The notes under the pieces were generated by a model. That model was not told the origin of the DNA, did no database searches, and saw only the letters and a list, made by a program, of their open reading frames with translations. A stretch of DNA of 64,000 bases, taken from assembly GCF_015832195.1 (NCBI RefSeq), contig NC_052020.1, positions 9,678,254 to 9,742,253 on the forward strand, given 5' to 3'. The stretch is from Motacilla alba alba. Its lineage: Eukaryota > Chordata > Aves > Passeriformes > Motacillidae. The translations under genes were made by a program, and so were the position numbers. Position 1 is the stretch's first letter. The number at the start of each line of letters is the position of its first letter. Shown piece by piece: positions 23,370-33,958 of the stretch.

Positions 23370-23750
23370 GTTCCTCACGCCGGGCTCCGTTCTGCTTTCC
23401 CTGCTCCGCTGGGCTCTGCAGAATCGCTTCCCAAGGGAGCCACCGCAGCTCCTGAGCGCCAGGGGAGCCAGCCGTGACAGCTCTTCCCCTTGGGACCTGG
23501 GGTGAGGAGGCAGGGAGCCAGCCGGAGCGCAGGCCGCTGGCCGGGATGGCCGGAGCAGCCAGCAGGGCGGGCAGACCCTGCTCGGAGCCGCATCCCCGGG
23601 GCTGCCACACGCTCCAGCTGGCCCGGAGGTCGCAGCGAGGGCAGGAATACCGCAGGCGCCACCGCAGCGGGGACAGCGGCTCGGGCAGAGCTCGCCCGGT
23701 TCTTCTGCCGCCCCCGGATCTTTCCCCTCCAAAAATCAGGTTGACGCGCA
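23370..23750. promoter_or_regulatory. Orphan CpG island
   Basis: GC-rich, CpG-bearing sequence inside an otherwise AT-rich region, 3.7 kb upstream of the CHST14 ATG. Open frames on both strands overlap here because stop codons are scarce, not because any matches a known protein. It could be an alternative CHST14 promoter, a non-coding RNA promoter, or an enhancer. Confidence 0.45.
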
Positions 23751-24517
23751 GAGCCCACCGCCAGGCTGAGCGTATCCAATTTTAAGCCAGTAACAACCAC
23801 AGCTCCCCTGTTGCACCCTTTATCCTCCCGCTGACCCATCTGTGATCCCGCTGATCCCTCTGAGCCCAGGGCTGCTGGATGCCCGCGCACACATCCTCGC
23901 AGTCGCAGCCAGCCGGGGTTTTACCACCAGCGCTCAGTACGAACACGCATGAAATCCAACACAGCTCCCAAACCTGGGTCGCAGGAGAGTCTCCAAGTCT
24001 CTTAACTCATTCCAGGTCTATCTGCTGCTCTTTACACGGAGTTTCCCGAGGCTCCCAGGTGGCTCCTGCGGGGCTGTAATGAAGTCGTGACTCTGTGTGT
24101 GTGAAGTTCCTGCTGGAATTTGTAGGCAATTAATGCTTCTGTGTTTCCACGGGCAGCAGGACGAGGACCGAATCTGCTCCAGCACCTCCAAAACCTGCAG
24201 CATCTCATCCCTGACACCAGCAATCATTGCTCCCAAGGCAATGGGACCGATAAGGACCCGTTTGACTGAATCCCGTTTAGGTTTGTAACATCCTTCCATG
24301 TGCTAGGAGTGATAATGGCCTGTGAAGGACGTGCTTTGCCCCAGGGAAAGTATTTGACTGGGATATTGGAGACTGACGGTGGATGGGTGCTGAGAAGTTG
24401 TGGGGATAAGCTGAGCGAAAGGGGGTGATCTGGCTGGAAACATGGACAAATTTATCCTGGAGGGGACAGTCAGACATCGGAGGAATGGTGCCGTCTGTGT
24501 GGAGCCCAGGCTGGCTG

Positions 24518-24570
24518 ACTCGCAGAATCCCAGAATTTGGAAAAGACCTCCAAGATCATCAGGTGCAATC
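24518..24570 (-). mobile_element. CR1 LINE 3' tail fragment
   Basis: A short reverse-oriented CR1 end: 'cagaatcccagaatttggaa', then 'agacctccaagatcatcagg'. Confidence 0.7.
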
Positions 24571-27500
24571 TTCAGTTGTGGTACTGTGGAAAGCTTCTCA
24601 ACATTTTGGTCTTTTCCCTATTCTTCTTGCTAAGGTTTTCTATTTGTAACCTGGATTTTATAGGAACGGGAGGTTTTGTGCCTGCAGGCCATCCTAGGCA
24701 GCATGTTATTGAAATTGCTGTGTAATCCCTAAAAGCATTTTCCTGAGTATTCCAGGGGCACTTCCCAAGGAAAGTGTGAGGGTTTATCGTCAAGCCCACT
24801 GTTAATTCCAGCCGGAAATCCTGGGTCAGTGAATCACAGCAGCATCATTCCTATTTTATTATTACTGACACACACTTATGTACATGATCCATTTGTTTTT
24901 CCATGTCAAATTCCCTGTGTGTGCACAGCAGGATCCTACTGGTGCTTTTAATGAATAAATATGTACAATTAATCTGAAATTTTCTCTAAATGCAGCACTT
25001 TTGGAAAGTTATTCCCAGAGTTTTCAAGCCTGAAATGCATCAGCATCAAGGTGGTTTGGAAAATGAGCACTGAAAGGAAGAAAAATGAGGGAGGAAACTC
25101 AGGATCTAGGGGAAAGCAAAGAGTAAGGGAATCCCATCACTCATGAAAAATTAATTATTAGAAAAATGAGTTATTATAAAACACGAGCCATTGTTAATTA
25201 GATCAAAGAACATAAGTGACTCCAGCAAGAATTCTGGCCTGACATCTGTCCCAACAGGATTAATTTAAAATAAACATCAGGAAGAATGAGATAAATCAGT
25301 CCACTTGTGCCTCCTCTTGCTCTGGACCAAACCACTGAGGCTTTCTGTTAAAGAGGGATCAAAACTTTTTTTTCCCACTCTATCAATTAAAAAAAAAAAA
25401 AGTTGCATTATTTCCAGATTTTAGAAGAAAACTAATTGGGAAAGTTAAATTACAAGAAAATTTGCTCAAATATTGGGAAAAAAAAGGGTTGGGAGCAAGG
25501 GGTCTGCCCCTGGAAATGGGGGACTGCTGCCTGCTTGGATCCCAGTTTCCAGACCCACATGTACCCATGGGGCTGCTTTTGGGACATCATACTCCTGAGA
25601 CAGGGAGGTCCCCTGAGGAAATCAATTCCCACGGGGAGTCTAAGTCTTCATCTCGCAGGGAGGCGAGAACAAAACTCAATCGTGCTCGTTAACATGCCAT
25701 GTAATTCCTTTTTTATAGACTAATTATCTGATGTGCTACGAATCCTATCCCACTCGTGGATCTTTGGCTGTGATAGGGAGAAACATCCCCCAGCCTGGGA
25801 CAGGGAGAAACATCTGATGACTAAATCACCCTCACTCCAGAAATCCATCCTCATCCTTGAGAAATCCATCTCTGTGACCCAGGGCAGCAGGGGATGCTGT
25901 TTCCTGCTAGGGGGGCCATTTGTGTGGAAGGAAAAAGAGGAGGGAAAAGGGATTAAGTGGAGGTGAGGGAACATTCTGTGATCTGAGAGCACAAATCACT
26001 GCACAGGCTGACTGGGAGGTAGTGGCCAGAGGCACCTGCTCTGCTCCTTAAATCTGGGTTCAGGGACCACCCAAAAGATGGAGGAGAAATCAGAGACAGC
26101 TTTGTGCAGCACAATCTCTACATATTAAAAAGAAATAAAAATGAGATGTTCCAGGGACAAAGGAAACCCAGGGAATTTGCTCTGTGCCCTGAGCCAGGCA
26201 CTGAGGAGCAGGAGAGTTTACCTGTTGCAGAGGGAGAAGGGAATTTTCTCACCAGCTCTTCCCAGAGAACTTGATTCTTCCAAAACCACGACATTCCCAG
26301 TGTGGGAAGCAGAAACACTCTGGGAACAGCCACAAAATGCTTCCTCATGGGAAATCTGGCTGCCTTCCTGTCCTTTTCTCATTTATGGAGTGCTAAATGC
26401 TGCCAGGTGCCATCGTCCCTAACCCAGCTCTTGTAGGGACTTTTACAGTCACTTTTACAGCCACATCCCTGCTGAGGCAGGAGCACGGGAATAGCAGCGA
26501 GCACGGCTACAGAAAAAAAACTGGATTATTGATGAAGCTATATGATTATTAATTACATTATTTATGAGTGCAGAGAAAACAGAGCAACAAAGCAAAATCC
26601 CAACAACCTGGCTCGCTGCGGGGGCTCCCAGCCCCGCTTTGCACCATATCCCTTCCAAAATCCCTCTCCATCAGAAGAGCTTGTTTGTTGTTTTCTAATA
26701 CAGCTATTCCGGTGCTCCTTCCGAGAGCGGAAGAATATTCCTGGAGAGGCAGGTTTTTTCCAGCCCTGTTAAATTGATTTGCTTTTAAGAATCACTGGGC
26801 GGTCGAACTGCTCTGGCTCCGGCTTGTTTGTGCAGAACACTCTGGAGGGGTTTATAGAGATATTAAAATTAAATATGAAGTCACGGAATAAATGGGGCCT
26901 CCATTCAGTGTGCCTTGTAAATCCAGTTTAAATGGTTCCCTTTATTAAATATCCTTTCCTCTTAAAAATGGATTAACTGCTCTCGCCGGAGGCTCTGACG
27001 GAGAAGCTGTTGGATCCCTATGGCAACGCCGCGCTCCGAGACACCCCTCGCTCCGTGCCAGCCCCTCGCCTTCATCCCAGTCCAGGTATCCCCTCTGTAC
27101 CACCTCCAATTATTGATCAGCATCTCCCACTGTTAATTACAACCCTGAGGCCAGCACTGAGCGCTGTGCTGCAGCTTCCCACTGCCTCGGTGAGTTCCAT
27201 CCCCTGTGGAACGCATGGACAGAGGTTGGATGCCTTTCCCAGCACACCTGGCAGTGCTCACCTGATTCCTCCTCTGTTCCCCTGGTTTTTGGGCTCGTTG
27301 TTTTCCTTTTCTTCTTACTTTTGGCCTCAGTCTCTCACAATTCCCAGCCACTCCCGGTGGCCCTGCAGAGCTCTCAACATGTGTTCCAGGCTGGCATTTG
27401 GAATTTAAGGAAAATTCACGTATAAAGGGGTAATTTAGCTGGATTTTGGGGTCTTGCAGGAGGCTGAAGCAGTACAGTCCTGGCCAGTCCCCATGTGACC

Positions 27501-30500
27501 CCTCAGCACAGTTCCCTTCCCAAGGGTGAGATAGGAATTACCTTTCTGCCAAAGGCTTTTTCACAGGAAAGCATCTCCAGGAATGTCCAGCTTGATGTTC
27601 CCAGAAAAACGGCTCCCCGCACTGCTGCTCCAGGACCCAGAAGTTTTGGGCACAGGGATGCAGCCATGGCAGGAGCAGCAGCTGGAGAAGAACACGAAAA
27701 GCTCAACCTCCTTTTTATTCAGCTTTGAGCGACACAGGCAGTGCAGGAGCCATTCCAAGAGTGGCTCTGCGAGGCTGCGGCTGCTTTCCCATGGATGGAG
27801 CCTGTGCCAGCGGAGCTGGGGGCTCCCTGTGCTGCCACTGCAGCATTTGGAGCAGCAAGAGCCAACGCTGGAATGCAGGGATTAGTGAGCAGTTATCCAT
27901 TCTCTCCCCTCAAGCCCCCAGCTCGGTGAGCCAAGTGTTTATCCCATACGCACAGCAGAACAGGGAATTGCCCATGCTCAGGTCCCTGGAGCCACCAGGT
28001 TAAGGGGATGTGTATCCCTTTTCCCTGTGTGGCACCAACCCTGCCAGGGGTGGTCCTGCCACCGGTGATGGGACAAATCCCACTCCCTGCACGGCTCCTC
28101 CATGGGCAGGGACAGAGCTGGGCGGGTGCTGGAGCACTGTGTCACGTTCATGTGACAGTCCCAACTGCTCCTGTCTCTTGGCTTGCAGGGATTTTGGCAC
28201 AATTACAGCCAATTATAATTAGCAGCATTAAAGTCCCAGTTAAACGCAAGCAGGAACTCGTGGCTTTCACTCCAGGTGGGAAGACACTTCAGCCAGTCCT
28301 GGATGCTGCTCTGGATCTGCTTGGCTGGGACATGTGGGGAGTGAGGTGAGGAAACCCCAGGAAGGCTCCCACAGCAGCATCAGGAGACCAGCTGGCACTT
28401 TCCCTGGAAAAAAGAGCTGCTCCAAAGCAGAACAAAGAGCCATGCCAGCATCCCTGAATCTGCAGGACACTGCTGTGCCTCTCAAAGGATTAATTCCCAA
28501 AGATCAGGATGCACTTTTCAACAGCTCTCACCCTCTCAGCGTGCTCATCCTGGTGCCGAAACTTCATCCGAAGTCTCTGGAAGTGCCCACAGCCCCATCA
28601 GCTCCTTCCCAGCACCCCAAGTGCCTCCTTCTCCCTGCAATTGCCACAAGGCTCTGTCACCTTCAGACACCACACGTGGAAATGAGGGAAATGGGACACA
28701 GCACGTTGGCTCTGCCAGGTACCTGAGCCACTGCTGGTCACCAGACCCTGCCAGGGGATGCCCAGCTGGCCAGAGCCGGGCGGGATTCCAATGGCCGCAC
28801 ACCTCACGCTTTCCAGCCGGTGAGCCCATGCCTTCCTGACACACGGGGGACTCCAAGGACAACCTGTGGCCAAAAGGACTCTGCCAGAGCGGCAGCAGAA
28901 CATTCCTGGCAGCATCAGTCATGACACAAGAGCATTTTGCTGAATGTCAGATCCAGGAGAGCCGGATATGGCTCCGCACGCCTCCCTCGGGTAGCAGATT
29001 TCAACAGTAAATCCAATTTTGTTTGACATTAATCCCAACTTTTCAGCCCGCCACAGATTATCCTTCTGGTGACGGCTCACCACGCAGGAAGAGAGGGGAT
29101 GGAAAAGCTTTTTCTTGGTTGTCTTTCCAAAGGACCTCTCTGAGGGAGCATCGACACCTGGATAAGCACCAGAGCTGGCCGTGGGTCACGCACAGGGGGC
29201 AGGTTTCTGTTCCATTTCTGGCACCCACATCGCTGATGGCTCCCAGTGACCAGGTCACGTTAAATCCAACTGGGAAATCTCAAACTGGTTCTTCAGCAGA
29301 AATCCCAGGCCATGGGGTTGGGAATATCTTGCTCAGTAATGCCACAGCAGCTCACAAATGCACGTGTCCCTGGATGAGCTCCTTCCTCCCCTTGGGAGAA
29401 AAATTCCCAGACAAATTCACTTCATCACTGTGGTTTCCTTTTTTCAGGAATTCTCTTGATCTGCTTCTCCAGGTCTGTGCTCTGGCAGGTCCCTGCAAGA
29501 AGCTGTGCTGACAAGGCTGGGAGCAGGAAGCAAAAGGCAGGGATCCTCTAGCAAAATCCCTAATCCTAGGAAGAAATTTAATCAGGAATTTAAGAACAGG
29601 TGTGATGCCAGCAGGGCTGCAGGGGGACAGGGACCGAGCAGCCCCAGCTCATCCGATGGGACCATCTCAGAATCTCCTGCTCAAGGTGACCTGGGAGCGA
29701 AAGATGCTGCAAATTTTTGGAAAGATGCAGCCAGGGTCTAATGGATTATCCAAGGGCTATGGATGCAGTTCTGCCATGCCCAGCTAATGTGCATTGAGGC
29801 CACAAGCCACATGTGCCCCTCACTCCCTTCTCTGTAATTAGGAGCTAATTCCATGTCAGACATTACTCTTTCCTTCTGCCCATTTTGTTCCCAGAACTCA
29901 TCCCCTCCCTCCCTAGGTGTGCAAGGCCACAGCCCCAGGAAGCAGCAGAACATCTCAACATGGAATGGAAAACTTGAAAGTCAAAGAGGAGCCTGCGGGA
30001 CAGCTCCAGAAGAGCCATGGCTCAGGACTGTGTGGGAGTGGCTGTGTCACCACCCAGGGCCACAGGAGCTGCTCCCCCTGAGGATGAGCGTGCAGGAGCT
30101 CCTGCAATGAGCATGCCAGTGCTTCCACACGTGCCTGTGCTTTCAGCCATCCACCTCCAAGCTCTGTTGCTGGCTGGGAGCACCCCAGAACAGGTCTCAC
30201 CTGCACGTGGCTGCAGACACTTCCACCAGGTACTCCCAATCCCATTATCCTGCTCCTCACTGCTCCTCAAGCAGGTTATTTGATTCCTGTCTGCTCTTCT
30301 CCCGCTTGGAATCCTTCTGGCTATTCGGGATGTCTGTGTAGATGGCTCGGCTATTGGACCTGTCCTCAGGGTGCATGTGGCACTTGGTGCCACGGGGCCG
30401 TGACACTGAGATGGGAGAGGCTGGTGGAGACAGTGTTCCAAGCGAGACACTTTTCCAAAGCAACATTCCCAAATGCTTCCTTCAAGGTTCCTAAAGCCTA

Positions 30501-33498
30501 GCTGAAACAAGATCTGTCACCACCACCTGCCCTGCTTGGACACCAGAGACTCAAATACTCCACTGACAGCGGCTGTCAAGAGCAGACTGGAGAAAAGTCA
30601 GTCAATCCCTGCCTATCCTGTTGCCACTGGCTCTATTTCCATGGAAAACCCAACAGATCGCTCATCCCACAACCCTGAGCACCCGCATTTGCTCCCAAGC
30701 ACTCCTAACTCCTGCAACCACCAGGTCCAGGCGGGAAGTTCATGCAGGAATGGGAAGAACAGTCCAGCACTGGTTTGTTTTCTAAATCAATACGATTTTT
30801 CAAATTTATTTTTTAAGAATTACTTCTAATATATCTTTCTCACAGAAGGAGGGAATAGGGAATGTTCTCATTCCATCTGTAAACAATGAAATACAGATCT
30901 GGGAAACCAGGGAAGAGACACAAAAAAGTGCATTTTACAAAATTATCAACTAAAATATATTTTACATGTATTACGCTTCAATTTAAATTCTACCGACTGC
31001 ATTTTTCAGTTTCAAAAAATATTTCCATATCTAATAGATTAAAAAAGCAGGAAATCTTTTCATTAGGGATAAGACATTTCAGTTCATTTACATGCTGTTT
31101 GCACAACAGCATCAGCAACCACGTGAACCTCAATGTTCATGGCCTGAAGCAGATTCAACATGAGAAGAGTCAGGTTTGTCCTCTCCAGAGCTGGACCGGA
31201 GCCTGTTATAGACCCAGGACAAGGATAACTTCCCTGCTACCTGGAGAGGAGCCAGGACAAGGTGGGAGCAGGGGGAGATGGGGCAGAAGGAGGAATTTCA
31301 GTGAGTTACTGTGGTTCCAAGGCTGGGTCTCACACCCGGGCCCAGCTGCAGCAGTGCTCAGGCTCACCTGGCTGGTGGGTCTTGCAGCATTCCATGTCCA
31401 AAGCACTGCCGGGGAGAAATGGCCACAGCAGCTCTCCTGCTTCAGGATCAGGGACAAAGGAGTCCCCGTGACACCAAACACGTGGATTTAGGGCTTTCCA
31501 TCACCTTCCACTCACTGCGGGGTGCAGCTGCTGCGCTCCCCCCATGGCCAGGAAGCTGCCATTCCCCCCGTGTCACAGGCAGGAGCAGTTCCACTTCTCC
31601 AGCATCCTCCCTCCCTGCTACAGGGGAAAACCACTTCATATCCTCCCCCAGAAGCATCAGAGACCGCGATCTCCAAGGTCTCCTTGCAGCCCTTCATCCG
31701 AGTGTCCCCACAGTGCCACCACTTCCCAACCCAACACAGCCCCACCACATCATTCCAAGAGACCCCCAGTGCCAAGCGAATTGTTCAGGAGAGATCTGGG
31801 CAATCCCTTTGACACCCACAGTATCTTGAGGTATAAGTGAGAGAAGATGCTTCACCTGACAATTCTTGCTCGCACACCTGGGATCCCCCTTCTTGGAGCT
31901 GCGTGTTCTCCCCGGGCTACGCAGGTGGGAATAAACAGGAATTTTCCAGCAGGAATCGTCCACCAGCTGCAGGGAGATGCCCGCCCGCTGCGGCGGGCGC
32001 CAGACCTTGTCATCCCCTCAAGCCATCGCCTCCGGACACGGTCCCCTCTTTGGTATGTAGAGCAAATCTCTGGAGAACTCCTGCGTGCCTGAACTATTCC
32101 ATGGAAGGAACTGGATGCCATGGGCTTTTTCTCCAGGCCAGGCAGGTGTGCGGCCACTGGAGCAAGGTGACAAGCCCTGTGTCCCCAGGGAGTACTCTGG
32201 GGAGTGCTGCTTCCACTGATAGGACATTAAAACAGAATGGACGCTTCCACCACGGAACACACGTTCAGAAGCCCCAGAAGACTGGGAGAACGCAGATCCC
32301 TCATTTCAGTGAGTGGCTCCAGCCAGCAGGAACGTGGGTGGCACGGAGTCAGTTCTGCTGTAAGTTAGTGCAATCTCGGGCTGGGCTCCCAGCCTGGCGC
32401 AGTGACTCCCCAGGGTGTGACACTGTCCTTTGGTTTGCTTTGGGATTAACTCCAAGTTAGCGTTGAGATAAGCTAAGATCTGTCTGGGATCTAAGGTCTG
32501 TCTGGGATCTGTACAGGTAAGGCAAGAGGCAGGACCTGCGGGGCTCGCGTGGTCCGTGCGAACCTTTCCCGATGCTCAGGTCCTTTCAGGAGCCACAAAG
32601 CCACTTTGGTGAGCTTGCTCGGACACCGGGATGAGTTTGGAGGGGGAGAGGCTGCTGATGGCTTCAACAGCACTCCCAGCATCAGGACAGTCACACGGGG
32701 AAGGAATTTTAAAAAGCCAAAAACACGCAAGAAAAGGGTTTGCCACTTCCCCCTCTGGCTTCTTCCCACTGCAGACACACGGGGATAAGCAGGGTCTGTA
32801 AACGACATTACAGGAAACAAACTGGGAAGAAAGAGAAAATCCAGGGCCCCCTGAGCCATCAGAGGAAGAGCAACACTCAGAAGAGAAGAAGAAACATGGT
32901 TCCCCCCAGCAGTGCCCACTTTGTGAGCTCCAAGCTTCCAAGCAACGAGTGCCCGTGAGTGCTGGGGCTGGGGAATGGGGCATAAAATCCTGTGGGCTCG
33001 GTCAGGACACCTGGGACAGGACCAGTTCTAACCCTACACTGCAGTGTGACACCTGCCACCTTGCCAGCTCCCTCTGCTCCACCACGGAGCAGGCTCCGAG
33101 CCCCAGTCTAGGTGGTGAATCACAGAGCAGCGAGGTGAGGGGAGGGAAAAGACGAGGGAGGAACAGGGGTCACCTCTTCCCCTGCTGGAGCAACACCTAT
33201 CCAAGCATGACACAAGGCCACTCTGCACCCAGGCAGCTCCCAAAGCTGCATTTTGAAGCTCTCACCGTGGGAATCCTCAGAGTCTGTCCTGCGGGACCAA
33301 GGAGACTCTCCTGTGCTCTGCCAAGAACTGGGCTCAGTTCAGGACCCAGAAACCACCGGCTGTCCCAGCCAGACTCCACAAACGCTGCACTGACACATCC
33401 CTCCTGCACCTTCGCGCCGTTCCCCCAGCCACGGCTCTGCACTGCTTCCTGGCTTTTATCCCCTGCAAACCCTCCCGACAGATGCAGCTCTACATACA

Positions 33499-33542
33499 TA
33501 TATAGATATAGATTTACTTATGCAAATCCCTATATCTATATA
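33499..33542. repeat. Perfect 13-bp inverted repeat around an octamer motif
   Basis: The left arm is TATATAGATATAG (33,499-33,511) and the right arm CTATATCTATATA (33,530-33,542). The arms are exact reverse complements separated by 18 bases. The loop contains ATGCAAAT (33,520-33,527), the POU octamer. On the minus strand it lies just beyond the first BAHD1 AATAAA. Confidence 0.9.
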
Positions 33543-33548
33543 CATATA

Positions 33549-33554
33549 TTTATT
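33549..33554 (-). terminator. BAHD1: Proximal BAHD1 polyadenylation signal (candidate)
   Basis: AATAAA on the minus strand about 215 bases after the BAHD1 stop, within a T-rich plus-strand run. The palindrome at 33,499-33,542 occupies the expected cleavage and downstream region. Confidence 0.4.
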
Positions 33555-33768
33555 TTTTTTACGTATATATTTTCATTTATGCTTTTAATGAAGTGCTGTG
33601 CTTTCAACTGCTGCCTCCCCCTCCACGGGCTCCGCTCCTCGCACGCTCCCGAGTCCCAGGGCGGAGCGCTGGGCGCTCCCACCTGCAGCAGCATGAGGTG
33701 GGTGACAGTGCACAGGTGTCCCAGGCCGTGGGCGCTCCGCTGCCGCCGCGCTCCGACCCAAGGCTGTG

Positions 33769-33958
33769 CTACTGCGGGTTCTTCAGGATGCGCCCGTGCC
33801 TGAAGTCGTAGACGTGACGACAGAGGAAAACCAGCTCGGGGTCCGTGTCCTCGGGCACCTTGCGGTGCAGAGGGGTGGAATACTCCTCCGAGGGAGGAAC
33901 CATGATGGTTTTCCTGCCCGGGATCCCTTCGACTCGACGCTTTGCCAAGGCACAAAAT
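33769..33958 (-). CDS. BAHD1: BAHD1 terminal coding exon
   Basis: The acceptor is CCCCGCAG ending at 33,959. One base completes an Arg codon, then FCALAKRR leads to the end of the BAH domain and TAG at 33,771-33,769. A CR1 begins only about 27 bases upstream of this exon, in the intron. Confidence 0.95.

Larger units (their letters stand above)
20641..30780. other. Region between CHST14 and the 3' end of BAHD1
   Basis: No protein-coding exon is recognisable in about 10 kb. Visible contents are an ATT array (22,488-22,549), an orphan CpG island (23,370-23,750), one small CR1 tail (about 24,520), and AT-rich unique sequence rich in TTAATTAA-type motifs (24,850-25,400 and 26,520-26,990). It is notably poor in CR1 compared with the rest of the window. 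Confidence 0.6.
30785..33768 (-). other. BAHD1: Possible extended BAHD1 3' UTR
   Basis: Sequence downstream of the BAHD1 stop on the minus strand. Two candidate ends exist: AATAAA at 33,554-33,549, giving a UTR of only about 230 bases, and AATAAA at 30,810-30,805, giving about 3 kb. The mammalian transcript has a UTR of around 2 kb as I remember it, so the longer form is plausible. No CR1 lies in this interval, which is consistent with transcribed, constrained sequence. Confidence 0.4.

Noticed and set aside
32949..33803. 284-residue plus-strand frame
   Set aside because: Overlaps the BAHD1 end on the opposite strand and crosses the TATA-rich palindrome; low-complexity content with no domain.
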